From: Bacteroidetes bacterium UBA1941
GTDB taxonomy: Bacteria > Bacteroidota > Bacteroidia > Chitinophagales > LD1
Reading direction: 5' to 3'
Length of the DNA: 64,000 nt
Assembly: GCA_002336805.1 (NCBI GenBank)
Contig: DDEZ01000009.1
Span: forward strand, 15,466-79,465
Below, piece by piece: positions 1-9,400 of the stretch; position 1 is the stretch's first letter, and every line of letters begins with the position of its first letter. The notes under the pieces were generated by a model. That model made no database searches and was not told the origin of the DNA. It was given only the letters and a program-made list of their open reading frames with translations. The position numbers and the translations under genes were made by a program.

Positions 1-606
1 GCAGGTTACCTCTCCTATCTCATAGCCCTTGTAGAATATCTGTGATACCATTTGGTTATCAAACACGAAATCATCTGAATTAGCATCGAGGTTGAGATCA
101 CGTATTACCTTGGCAGAGAAGGCTCTATAGCCTGTGTGATACTCCGATAGTTTCTGGCCGATGAGGATATTTTGCGTCAGCGTAAGCATCCGGTTAAAGA
201 TGTATTTGTAGGTAGGCATACCTCCCTTGAGGGCCCCCTTGCCGAGGATGCGCGACCCGAAAACGACCGGATACACATCATTGCCGATGATAGAGATCAT
301 GGCCGTGAGCAGCAGTGGGGTATACTGGTAGTCAGGGTGGAGCATGATGACGATGTCGCCGCCTATCTCTAGTGCCTTCTTGTAGCAGGTCTTTTGATTG
401 CCGCCATAGCCTTTATTCTTATCATGCTTGATCACATGCTGGATACCGATCTTGCGGCCCAGCTCCGAGGTATTGTCCTTGCTGGCATCGTCTACCAGTA
501 CCACCTCGTCTACCAGGTCAAAAGGTATCTCGGCATAGGTCTGCTCCAGCGTGCGCTCAGCATTATATGCCGGCATGACTACTACTACTTTCTTGTTTTT
601 GTACAT
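1..606 (-). CDS. Family 2 glycosyltransferase (3' part outside window)
   Basis: The first 202 codons are visible; the stop lies beyond the left edge. The product starts MYKNKKVVVVMPAYNAERTL, the Rossmann-like opening of GT-A family 2 enzymes, followed by LVDDASKDNT and a central stretch around 'MLHPDYQYTP' in the place of the nucleotide/metal-binding DxD region. The later 'GSRILGKGALKGGMP' and 'LSEYHTGYRAFS' stretches resemble dolichyl-phosphate-mannose-synthase-like enzymes, which move a sugar from a nucleotide donor to a lipid carrier or glycan. The start is the ATG at 606-604. It is divergent from the next glycosyltransferase, across a 91-base gap. The acceptor and sugar cannot be told. 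Confidence 0.88.
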   Translation of the reverse strand, partial: MYKNKKVVVVMPAYNAERTLEQTYAEIPFDLVDEVVLVDDASKDNTSELGRKIGIQHVIKHDKNKGYGGNQKTCYKKALEIGGDIVIMLHPDYQYTPLLLTAMISIIGNDVYPVVFGSRILGKGALKGGMPTYKYIFNRMLTLTQNILIGQKLSEYHTGYRAFSAKVIRDLNLDANSDDFVFDNQMVSQIFYKGYEIGEVTC

Positions 607-671
607 ATTTTCGGGCTTTAGCCTATCCACACAGTGGTAGTGTTTCGAGGATTAAAACAGCGGGCAAATCT

Positions 672-679
672 TAATTTAG
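672..679 (+). promoter_or_regulatory. Possible -7 box of the glycosyltransferase pair
   Basis: TAATTTAG matches 7 of 8 positions of the Bacteroidota -7 consensus TAnnTTTG and lies 18 bases before the TTG start at 698. I see no convincing TTTG -33 box at the expected distance. Confidence 0.3.
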
Positions 680-697
680 CGCCCAAAATTAAAAATA

Positions 698-1894
698 TTG
701 AGGATACTCGTCCTGCTAAACCGCATCCCCTGGCCGCTAAATGACGGCGGCGCTATCGGAGCCTACCACTTTGTGAAGGGCTACGCTGATGCCGGCTGCG
801 AGGTGACCTGCCTGGCCATGAATACGGCCAAGCACCACGTAGACCTGAAAAAGACGGGTAATGCCTTCACTGGCGTGAGCGAGTTTATCACCATAGATGT
901 AGATAACCGGATCAAGCCCATAGACGCGGCGCTGAACCTGCTGACAGGGAGGTCATATATCATGGAGCGCTTTGACAGTACTGCCTACCGGGCGGCTCTT
1001 GTAGCACTTTTGCAGAGAAAGGAATTTGACGTGATACATATAGATGGCCTGCCGCCATGCCTCTATATAGATACCTGCCGCCAGTATAGTAAAGCCAAGC
1101 TGGTGCAGCGAGCCCACAATGTAGAATACAAGATATGGGAGCGCGGCGCTGTGGCAGATAGTAATCCGCTAAAACGCTGGTACCTGGGTATACAGGCCGC
1201 AAGGCTGAAAACCTTTGAGCGAGAGGCGCTGGGGAAGGTAGACACAGTACTGGCCATCAGCACGGAGGATGAAGGCTTCATAAAAGAACTGCAGCCTGCG
1301 GCAAAGACGATCATCGTGCCTGCGGGTATGGACATAGATGAGAATATGCCGGCCATACAGCCGCCGGGTGTGAGCCTTTTCTTCATAGGAGCGCTGGACT
1401 GGCTGCCCAACCTGCAGGGGCTGGAGTGGTTTCTGCGGGATGTATGGCCGCAGGTGCATACAGCCTATCCGACGCTGAAGTTTCATATAGCCGGCAAGAA
1501 AATGCCTGAGCAGTTTTATAGCTTTGACCATATGAATGTAGTGGCACATGGCGAGGTACCATCCTCTGTGGGTTTTATCAATAGCCACTCGGTGCTGCTC
1601 TCACCGCTGGTATCTGGCAGTGGGGTACGTATCAAGATCATAGAGGCGATGGCCATGGGCAAGGTGGTACTCTCTACGGCAGTATCTGCCGAGGGCAGCG
1701 GTGCCACTGATGGCGAGCACCTGCTCATAGCCAATGATGCCGGGGAATACATCACTCAGATAGGCCGCCTGCTCACAGAGCCTGCGCTGATGGCTCGCCT
1801 CTCCCGCGGTGCGCGCGAGTTTGCCCTGGAGCGGTTTCAGAATAAGAAGATCATTGCACGGTTGCTGGACTACTATAATACACTATGCTCTTAG
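698..1894 (+). CDS. Family 4 glycosyltransferase (GT-B fold)
   Basis: A 398-residue cytoplasmic protein with no membrane segment. The N-terminal half opens with MRILVLLNRIPWPLNDGG, where the glycine pair is the acceptor-side loop of GT-B enzymes. The C-terminal half carries 'SGSGVRIKIIEAMAMGK' (about residues 305-321), the donor-binding motif of GT1/GT4 enzymes, in which the glutamate contacts the nucleotide sugar. The start is a TTG at 698; no in-frame ATG or GTG exists near the conserved N-terminus. The last 10 bases overlap the start of the next glycosyltransferase, so the two are probably translated together. A role in building a surface polysaccharide or glycan is inferred from neighbours. 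Confidence 0.88.
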   Translation: MRILVLLNRIPWPLNDGGAIGAYHFVKGYADAGCEVTCLAMNTAKHHVDLKKTGNAFTGVSEFITIDVDNRIKPIDAALNLLTGRSYIMERFDSTAYRAALVALLQRKEFDVIHIDGLPPCLYIDTCRQYSKAKLVQRAHNVEYKIWERGAVADSNPLKRWYLGIQAARLKTFEREALGKVDTVLAISTEDEGFIKELQPAAKTIIVPAGMDIDENMPAIQPPGVSLFFIGALDWLPNLQGLEWFLRDVWPQVHTAYPTLKFHIAGKKMPEQFYSFDHMNVVAHGEVPSSVGFINSHSVLLSPLVSGSGVRIKIIEAMAMGKVVLSTAVSAEGSGATDGEHLLIANDAGEYITQIGRLLTEPALMARLSRGAREFALERFQNKKIIARLLDYYNTLCS

Positions 1895-3075
1895 CCCTCC
1901 AGATCATCTACTGGGACTGCATCCTGCTGCTGCTGCACTCCTATGTGCTCTATCCACTGTTGCTGCGCGTCTTTGCCGTAGGCAAAAAGGATAATGACAT
2001 GATCTATGAGCGCGATGAGCGATTGCCGAGGGTTTTCATCCTGATGTCTGCCTATAATGAACAGAAAGTGATCCGCGAGAAACTGGACTCCGTGCTGGAT
2101 ACCACCTATCCGCTGGACAGACTGGCCTTCTGCATCGGATCGGACAATAGCTCCGACGCTACCAATGAGATCATCAGCGGCTATGCTGCAAAGTACCCTC
2201 AGATACGATTCACCCCCTATCATGAGCGCAATGGCAAGAGCGGTGTGCTGAATAAACTCTATACCCAGCTCAAAGCACAAGGCCTAGAGGAGAGTGATGT
2301 TTTCATCCTGACGGATGCAAATGTCTTTTTCACCCGCGACTGTATCTATGAGATGGTGAAGCACTTTAAAAACCCTGCTATCGGGCAGGTGGGTGGCAAT
2401 GTGCTGAACAACGGACAGCGCGACGATGGCATCTCTGTGCAGGAGGCGACCTACATACAGCGCGAGAATATGATCAAATACCGCGAGGGGCTGGCGTGGG
2501 GTGCGATGATGGGTGCCTTTGGTGCCTGCTATGCTATGAGGGCGGACTGCTTCTCTCCTATCCCGCCCAACTTTCTGATGGAGGACTTCTATATCAGTAT
2601 GAGCATACTGCGGGAGGGTAAGAAAGCCATCTCAGAGTTCAAGGCAGTATGCTATGAAGATGTGAGCAATGAAGTGACCGAAGAATTCAAACGCAAGACA
2701 CGTATTTCTACTGGCAACTGGCAGAACCTGGGCGTCTACTGGCGGATGCTTTTGCGCTTTGATGCGGTGGCCTTTGCGCTACTATCGCACAAGGTGCTGA
2801 GGTGGATGGGACCATTCATTATCCTGCTTATGCTAGTGACTAGTGGGATATTGATGCTGTGGATGCCGCTGTACGGTGTGCTGTTTGCCGGATTGGTTTT
2901 GTTCTGCCTGTCACCTATCGCAGAGACCCTGCTGAAGCGCCTCGGTATCCACCTGGCGCTTCTACGCTTTGTAGCTTACTTCAACCTGATGAACCTGGCG
3001 CTGCTGTATGGCTTCTACAAGTATCTGACGGGGGTACAGACGAGTGCGTGGAGCCCGACGAAGCGGAATGTGTAA
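1885..3075 (+). CDS. Membrane family 2 glycosyltransferase (processive type)
   Basis: A 396-residue protein with a hydrophobic N-terminal segment (about 1-27), a cytoplasmic GT-A domain and two or three C-terminal membrane segments (about 305-385). Motifs fit the cellulose/poly-GlcNAc synthase-like branch of GT2: 'SDNSSDAT' near residue 90, 'TDANVFF' with Asp144 in the place of the second catalytic aspartate, 'MEDFYIS' with Glu233-Asp234, and 'KTRISTGNWQNL' at the place of the Q/RxxRW motif. The ATG at 1885 overlaps the stop of the upstream glycosyltransferase. Such enzymes polymerise or transfer sugars at the inner membrane. The 3' end overlaps the convergent toxin gene by 95 bases. Confidence 0.87.
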   Translation: MLLALQIIYWDCILLLLHSYVLYPLLLRVFAVGKKDNDMIYERDERLPRVFILMSAYNEQKVIREKLDSVLDTTYPLDRLAFCIGSDNSSDATNEIISGYAAKYPQIRFTPYHERNGKSGVLNKLYTQLKAQGLEESDVFILTDANVFFTRDCIYEMVKHFKNPAIGQVGGNVLNNGQRDDGISVQEATYIQRENMIKYREGLAWGAMMGAFGACYAMRADCFSPIPPNFLMEDFYISMSILREGKKAISEFKAVCYEDVSNEVTEEFKRKTRISTGNWQNLGVYWRMLLRFDAVAFALLSHKVLRWMGPFIILLMLVTSGILMLWMPLYGVLFAGLVLFCLSPIAETLLKRLGIHLALLRFVAYFNLMNLALLYGFYKYLTGVQTSAWSPTKRNV

Positions 3076-3370
3076 CGGCTAGAGAAAATTTACTATTGGG
3101 ATTGCGGCTTGTGTGAAATACGGCGAAGACCAGAACCCGATTATCAATGATCTTGTAGACTATCACGAAGGGAAATCTATGCAGTAGTGTCTGACGGAAT
3201 CCATGACCAATCTCCGCAAAATGCTCAGGATACTTTTCTAGATATAATATGCTGCTTTTGACCTCATCTTTGAACTTATCGCCAAGACCAGGACTTTGTA
3301 ACTCGTAGTAATCATAGGCCTCGTCAATCTCCAGATAGGCTTTAGATCTGATAATGACACTATATGTCAT
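2981..3370 (-). CDS. RelE/ParE-family toxin with an antisense-derived tail
   Basis: Residues 1 to about 92 read as a ParE/RelE fold: MTYSVIIRSKAYLEIDEAYD at the start, 'YYELQSPGLGDKF', and near the end 'RFPFVIVYKIIDNRVLVFAVFHTSRNP', split here by its strands. Family members are ribosome-dependent RNases or gyrase inhibitors held in check by a cognate antitoxin. Most are about 95-100 residues, but here the frame runs on for roughly 35 Ser/Thr/Pro-rich residues that are simply the antisense of the convergent glycosyltransferase's 3' end. That suggests a lost stop codon. The antitoxin lies just upstream, overlapping by 4 bases. Whether this copy is active cannot be told. Confidence 0.8.
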   Translation of the reverse strand: MTYSVIIRSKAYLEIDEAYDYYELQSPGLGDKFKDEVKSSILYLEKYPEHFAEIGHGFRQTLLHRFPFVIVYKIIDNRVLVFAVFHTSRNPNSKFSLAVTHSASSGSTHSSVPPSDTCRSHTAAPGSSG

Positions 3371-3594
3371 TTACGCTTTCCGTTTAATTTCTGCTCTACT
3401 TGCTCCCAGGTATATGACTCACCTTCGCCTGCCTGATATTCTCTTTCCCTTTCCCTTAGTTCGGCCCATTGTGTCTCGGACAATTCGTACTGCTTTACAG
3501 TAGGTTTCACCAGTGTCAGAATGGCCTCTAATACCTTCTCATCAGCTTGCTCCACATAGCCGTGCACTTCATTCCTCAGATCTGATGCCTTCAT
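3367..3594 (-). CDS. Antitoxin of the RelE/ParE pair (addiction module component)
   Basis: A 75-residue, highly charged, mostly helical protein. The C-terminal half, with ELSETQWAELREREREY and a final YTWEQVEQKL, resembles the 'addiction module component' antitoxins in which a helix ending in a W-E-V/Q-motif wraps the toxin. It has no recognisable DNA-binding domain, so autoregulation is uncertain. The stop overlaps the start of the toxin (ATGA, 3367-3370), which is the usual translationally coupled antitoxin-first order. Toxin neutralisation is inferred from the family and the arrangement. Confidence 0.78.
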   Translation of the reverse strand: MKASDLRNEVHGYVEQADEKVLEAILTLVKPTVKQYELSETQWAELREREREYQAGEGESYTWEQVEQKLNGKRK

Positions 3595-3788
3595 TGTTTA
3601 GCTTTCTACTAAGATACGGAAACGAGGCAACTATTCAAAAAGCGCGGTTTCTCATGAAATAGCCGGCTCTTCCGGATAATAAAATTAATATATCTCATTT
3701 ACATAAAATAAAAACTGAGCATTGACGCGGGTTTCAGAGCATAGCTGTTTGAGAAGAATAGCCATAAAAATAAGTCCTTGCTATTTCA

Positions 3789-3796
3789 CAAATTTG
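3789..3796 (+). promoter_or_regulatory. Possible -7 box for ribBA
   Basis: CAAATTTG fits 7 of 8 positions of TAnnTTTG and lies 58 bases upstream of the ribBA start. The leader between them has no FMN riboswitch-like sequence that I could recognise. Confidence 0.3.
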
Positions 3797-3854
3797 CCCC
3801 GCATTATTTCAACGTCAGGCTTGCGCTTTGCCGCAGGCATAAAATATAACAGTA

Positions 3855-5216
3855 ATGAAATCACAACTGAATACAATAGAAGAAGCGATCGCTGATATCA
3901 AAAAAGGAAAACTGATCATCGTAGTAGATGACGAGGACCGTGAGAATGAAGGTGACTTTGTGACCGCTGCGCGCAATGTGACACCGGAGATCATCAACTA
4001 TATGTCTAAGGTAGGCCGCGGCCTGATCTGCGCGCCGATATCCAAAGGAATAGCCGACCGCCTGAGCCTGAGCCTGATGGTGGGCAGCAACAACTCTGCT
4101 CATGAGACGGCCTTCACTATCTCTATAGACCTGCGCGGGCACGGCTGCACCACAGGTATCTCCGCGCATGACAGGTCTAAAACCATCCATGCGATGATAG
4201 ACCCTAAGTACCGCCCCGAGGAGCTGGCGCGGCCAGGGCATATTTTCCCGCTCATAGCCAAGGAAGGTGGCGTGCTGCGCCGTACCGGCCATACAGAGGC
4301 TACGGTAGACCTGGCCAGGCTGGCGGGATTTGAAGAGGCGGGTGTACTAGTAGAAATCATGAATGAAGACGGCACCATGGCGCGCCTACCCGACCTGCTG
4401 AAGATGGCCAAGAAAGAAAAGCTAAAGATCATCTCTATCAAAGACCTCGTGGCCTACAGGATGAAGCACGAGCGCCTGATCACTAAGGAAGAGACGGTAC
4501 ACATGCCTACAAAGTACGGCGACTTCAAACTCATAGCCTACTCACAGCTGAATAGCGGCGATGTACATATGGCGCTGGTGAAGGGTACATGGAAGAAAGA
4601 CGAGGCTGTGCTGGTACGGGTGCACTCCAGCTGTGCCACCGGAGATATACTCGGCTCTATGCGCTGTGACTGTGGCGACCAGCTGCATGCTGCCATGCAG
4701 CAGGTAGAGAAAGCTGGCAAGGGCGTGATACTCTACGTACAGCAGGAAGGCCGCGGTATAGGTCTGATCAATAAACTGCACGCCTACCGCCTGCAAGAGA
4801 AGGGTAAAGATACTGTAGAGGCCAACCTCGCGTTGGGTTTCAATATGGATAACCGCGACTATGGTGTGGGCGCTCAGATACTGAATGACCTGGGCGTACA
4901 AAAGATGCGCCTGATGACCAATAACCCTAAGAAGCGCGTAGGCTTGATAGGCTATGGCCTGGAGATAGTAGAGAATGTGGCGCTGGAGGTACACCCCAAT
5001 CCTCACAACCTCCGCTACCTGGAGACCAAGCGCGACAAGATGGGCCACGAGATACTCAAGCCTGTAGCAACCGTAAAGCTGAAAGGTAAAGCGAAAGAAA
5101 AAGTAGCCGAAGTAGCGAAGGCCAAAACAAAGAAGACCGACAAAGCCAAAGCCGTGAAAGCTGATAAACCTAAAGTGAAGAAGGCTGAAAAGGGTAAGAA
5201 GAAAAGGGCGAAGTAG
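3855..5216 (+). CDS. ribBA: Bifunctional DHBP synthase / GTP cyclohydrolase II
   Basis: This enzyme makes both starting materials of riboflavin. The N-terminal RibB domain (about 1-205) turns ribulose 5-phosphate into 3,4-dihydroxy-2-butanone 4-phosphate and shows 'DDEDRENEGDF' and 'HTEATVDLARLAG'. The RibA domain (about 206-400) opens GTP; its zinc ligands Cys260, Cys271 and Cys273 are present, as are 'QQEGRGIGL' and 'NNPKKR'. Unusually, the protein ends in about 45 residues of almost only Lys, Ala, Val, Glu and Thr (from about residue 407), which is not part of either domain. queA starts 5 bases after the stop, so the two are probably co-transcribed. Confidence 0.96.
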   Translation: MKSQLNTIEEAIADIKKGKLIIVVDDEDRENEGDFVTAARNVTPEIINYMSKVGRGLICAPISKGIADRLSLSLMVGSNNSAHETAFTISIDLRGHGCTTGISAHDRSKTIHAMIDPKYRPEELARPGHIFPLIAKEGGVLRRTGHTEATVDLARLAGFEEAGVLVEIMNEDGTMARLPDLLKMAKKEKLKIISIKDLVAYRMKHERLITKEETVHMPTKYGDFKLIAYSQLNSGDVHMALVKGTWKKDEAVLVRVHSSCATGDILGSMRCDCGDQLHAAMQQVEKAGKGVILYVQQEGRGIGLINKLHAYRLQEKGKDTVEANLALGFNMDNRDYGVGAQILNDLGVQKMRLMTNNPKKRVGLIGYGLEIVENVALEVHPNPHNLRYLETKRDKMGHEILKPVATVKLKGKAKEKVAEVAKAKTKKTDKAKAVKADKPKVKKAEKGKKKRAK

Positions 5217-5221
5217 CACCA

Positions 5222-6457
5222 GTGAATCCCCGCGACATACGCATAGCAGACTATACCTATGTGCTACCTGATGACAGGATAGCTAAGTATCCTCTGCCTG
5301 ATCGCGACCTATCCAAACTACTGCTGTATAAGGATGGCAGCATCTCTGAAGATATATACCGCAATATCGCTGAATATATACCGGCAGACTCTCTGGTGAT
5401 CTTTAATGACACGAAGGTGGTGCATGCGCGGCTTTTGTTTCCCAAAGATACAGGGTCTGTGATAGAGGTCTTCTGCCTGGAGCCTGATGAGCGGTATGCA
5501 GATATCACTACGGGCATGATGCAGACGCATGAGGTGTACTGGAAGTGCCTGGTGGGCAAGGCTGATAAGTGGAAAGAGAAAGAACTATACCTGCGCTATC
5601 CGGAGCATGGCATCACTATCACAGCCTCTATAGTAGAGAAGCTAAGCGACTGCTATGTGATACAGCTGCGGTGGGGTACGGAGGCGACGTTTGCGGAGAT
5701 ACTATACCTGGCAGGGGCAGTGCCACTGCCGCCCTATATCAAACGCAAAGCAGACAAGGCTGACAGCGATACCTATCAGACCATCTACAGCAAGGTGGAG
5801 GGGTCTGTAGCGGCCCCTACAGCAGGACTTCACTTCACAGAACGGATATTTGATGACTTTCGCGCGAAGTCTATACACTGGGACTTTGTGACGCTGCATG
5901 TGGGTGCTGGGACATTCAAACCTGTAAAGGCAGATGTGATAGCTGACCACCAGATGCACGCAGAGTGGCTGGATGTACCAGTGGCACTGATAAAAAAGCT
6001 GCGCGATGCGATCGCTACTGGGCGCAATATCGTAGCTGTAGGCACTACGGCTACACGCACGCTGGAGAGTCTCTACTGGATCGGAGCGAAAGTACATACC
6101 AAACCAGATACAGCTACCTCTCAGCTGGCCATACAGCAGTGGGATGCCTATGAGACGGATGGCTCATTGGCTACGACTGCTGCCCTTGATGCACTCCTCT
6201 CCTATCTGCATCGGCATGGTCTGGACCGTGTCATCACGCGTACGCAGCTACTTATAGCACCGGGCTATCAGTGGCGGGTAGTACGAGAACTGGCCACTAA
6301 TTTTCACCAGCCGGATAGTACGCTGCTGCTGCTGGTAGCGGGGCTCATAGGAGATGACTGGAAGCGCATCTATGATCATGCATTGGCCCATGACTTCAGG
6401 TTTCTCAGCTATGGGGATGGCTGCTATCTGAGAGCATCCTCACCGCAAAAGCGCTAA
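5222..6457 (+). CDS. queA: S-adenosylmethionine:tRNA ribosyltransferase-isomerase
   Basis: QueA moves the ribosyl part of SAM onto 7-aminomethyl-7-deazaguanine in tRNA, forming epoxyqueuosine. The 411-residue product has the family's opening (YVLPDDRIAKYPLPDRD), 'SLVIFNDTKVVHARL', the central 'PLPPYIKR', and 'SVAAPTAGLHFTE' followed by 'LHVGAGTFKPV', all diagnostic. The start is a GTG at 5222, five bases after ribBA, with no better ATG. The C-terminal part has the Bacteroidota-type sequence ending in a region around 'FLSYGDGCYL'. It is slightly longer than enterobacterial QueA. Confidence 0.95.
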   Translation: MNPRDIRIADYTYVLPDDRIAKYPLPDRDLSKLLLYKDGSISEDIYRNIAEYIPADSLVIFNDTKVVHARLLFPKDTGSVIEVFCLEPDERYADITTGMMQTHEVYWKCLVGKADKWKEKELYLRYPEHGITITASIVEKLSDCYVIQLRWGTEATFAEILYLAGAVPLPPYIKRKADKADSDTYQTIYSKVEGSVAAPTAGLHFTERIFDDFRAKSIHWDFVTLHVGAGTFKPVKADVIADHQMHAEWLDVPVALIKKLRDAIATGRNIVAVGTTATRTLESLYWIGAKVHTKPDTATSQLAIQQWDAYETDGSLATTAALDALLSYLHRHGLDRVITRTQLLIAPGYQWRVVRELATNFHQPDSTLLLLVAGLIGDDWKRIYDHALAHDFRFLSYGDGCYLRASSPQKR

Positions 6458-6490
6458 ACGCAAAACTCCTTTATCGCAGAGATAGATGAA

Positions 6491-9400
6491 TCAAAATATT
6501 GCTCTGATCTCAGCACGACCTGTATGGACCGATTTATCCGTACCGGTCTGTCGGCCATCGTAGCTGAGCAGGAGCTGGATGCTGGTAGCCAGGCGCTGCT
6601 CAAAGCTCACATTCCAGACGAAGTTGTTGCCGTTTTTGAGGCCATCCAGCATGGCGTACTGCGCCTGTTCATTGGCATAGGAGCCACTGTTATATTTGAT
6701 AGCCGAGTATGACACTTTGGTCCCGACTGTAGTCTTATTATGTCGGGAAAATTTAAAATCCAGGCCTACCTGATGGATCTGCGCATTCTGGCCGCCGTAG
6801 GTAGACACATCATTTTTCTTAAACCCAAAATAGTATGTAGCAGCAAGTCGTATAGAGCTCTGGAATAGATAACTCAGCTCATTATTTGTTTCGTTGTACT
6901 TGATGCTGTATTGCTGATCTGCATAAAAGTCACTTTGGTTGGCTTTTGTACCATTGGTATAGCTGGACTGCAAGTTGAGTTGCTTCACTATGTTCCACTT
7001 CAGCGTCGCGCCTTGAGTCTGGGTGAGGTGATTCTCCACGCCGGCTGTGAGCAGGGTGCGGCTACGTGCGTAGTTGAAATCTATCTGGCCACTTATCTTG
7101 GCGCTGAGACGGTTTATATAGAGGCTATTGCGGCTATTCATAGTGAGCGAGACGATATTGGTATCCATCTTATTGGTGGGAAATGGGTTGAAATAATTCT
7201 GTGTGGCTACGCCCTTGCCAGCGTAGATTTTCTTGGTCAGCTGCACGCTGGAGAAGAGAGAGAAGAGAGAGACAGCTTTGGCAAAGCCGTGCGGATTTTT
7301 CAGCAGGGCTGCCGGATTGATATTCAGTACCTCGTTGAAGGTAGTTGTATTGACCGCATAAAACTCCGGCGTGGTGGTAAATGACCTGATGTAGGAAGTG
7401 TCTGTGCGGTATGTAGCCGGTACGAAATCTGAAAGCTGCTTAGGTTTGGATGGGTCTTTGCCTATCCAGATATAGTCGCCGGTATTGGTAGGTGACACGA
7501 GGTAAACGAGCTGCACTTTTTGCTCGCTGCCGGCTCCGAGCTCATAGAGCGTGGAGGACCGTAGCAACCCTTTAGCCGCAGTCACTGTATAGTTGATCCG
7601 GCCTAGATAATAGTTCTTCAGATTGTCGGCTATGAGGGTAGAGTCGCGCAGGTCCAGGCGGCGGTAGGTGAGTGTCCAGTCTATGGTCTGATTGCGCAGG
7701 GAGACGATGCTGCCGGACACATTGATGGTGTGCGCTATCTTGACGATAGGGCGCAGCCCACGGGCGCTGGCGGGCTGCTCAGTCCGGAGCAGGTATTCTA
7801 CCTTAAACTGATTCTTGGTAGTATCTGATGACCCGATATAGTAGCGGTAGTTTTGCCAGATGTGCGTGAGCGCTGTATTGAAAGTATCTGTGTAATGATC
7901 TTTGTAAAGGTTTATTTCGTGATCAAAGGAAACACCCGTTTTGATACCACCCAGCGCATTGAAACGATAGGACAGCTCGCCGCGCGGGCGTACGAAGTCT
8001 GACTTGCCCTCCAGCGCATCTGAGTGGAGATAGCTGCTGTAGAAAGTAAAACCGACTCCCTTGCGGGCCAGCTGTGCACTGACTACATTCTCATATCCCT
8101 TGTATACCGTATCGCGGATGAATGTGCGGAAACGGTAGTTGACAAAGCCCAGACCGGCCCAGGTATAGGTGATACCGGCTATACCGGTGTGCTCGTTGTA
8201 GGTTTGCGCACCACTCGTATTGAGATTGAAATCACGTGCAAACTCGACATTGCGGAAGCGCTGTATGGGAGTAAAGTGATTCTGCACAAACTCATAGCTG
8301 GCCTCTATGTCTATCCGTTCCTTTACGGTATTAGAGTCTGCCTTCTTCGTCACGATCTGGCCTTTGTAGGCTATGGTGCCGGCGCCTCCAAGATCATTCT
8401 TTTTATCCTTTGAGGAGAAGAGGTTGACATTATTATTGCTCAGGGCAGCCTCGGCAGTGATCACATTGTTCTTATTGACCGTATAGCTACCGCCGAGGGT
8501 AAACATCTGGTGCATCTGTGGTGCCACCAGCTTGATGATAGGCAGGTACTGGCCGGTAGGTATTTTGGTCACACCAGAGGCCCCGACACTTAGTACCGGT
8601 GGTGAGTAGGTGAATACACGTCCATTGGCTGTATTCTGGGCAGAGATATAGGTACCATTGCCGGCACCTACATCGGTAAAAACGATGGAATAGCGTGCCC
8701 GGACCGAATCGGTGCTATAAACGTAAAATGTATCTCGGATTGCAACTGTATGACCAGAATCTGGAATATAGACATTGTACACAGTATCATGGCGCTCGTA
8801 CAGTATCCGGTTGATATCAAACGAGGCGGTATCTATACCGGTGTAGAAAGCCCTGTCTACACTATCTCCCAGAGATGCGAGGAAGGCCTTTTTATTATCA
8901 TCCAGAGACTGCTGCTGGCTCTGGTTTTTGCTATCCTGCTCGGTGTACATATCAAAAAATACATTGCCTTTCTTATTCTTTGAGGTCCAGTCAAAGCGGG
9001 CATCGGCCATGGTGCGCTGGTAGCTGCGCTCAGAGTACTGAAACTCCACTACGATACGCAGGTCGGCAGTGATGATACGGCGGGGCGTGAAAGTAACAGT
9101 ACCCAGATTGTAGTCTATGACGTAGTCCTGATTGGCGCCGCGGGTGAGCTTCTGCCCGTTGATGAATACCTGCTCAGAGTTGGCCAGGATGATGATGTAG
9201 GTCTCGCCATCAGCTCCAAGGAGTTTGTAGGGCCCTTGGTTGCCCTCGGTCACCGTGAGCGTATTGCGGGCAAATTTACCCTTGGAGATACCAGCTGCCA
9301 CGTGTGCCTTGAGCGTACCATATTTCTTGAGGTCATAGAGGCCATTGTAGCCCCCGCCTTGCGCCTTCTTGGTATATGAGAGAAAATGATCAGGCGGAGA

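Noticed and set aside
2981..3594. Toxin-antitoxin pair as sign of a mobile island
   Set aside because: No recombinase, direct repeats or composition shift around it.
3600..3854. FMN riboswitch upstream of ribBA
   Set aside because: None of the conserved RFN stretches could be found.
4542..5219. Long open frame on the minus strand opposite ribBA
   Set aside because: Fully antisense to the well-supported RibA domain; no family-like sequence.
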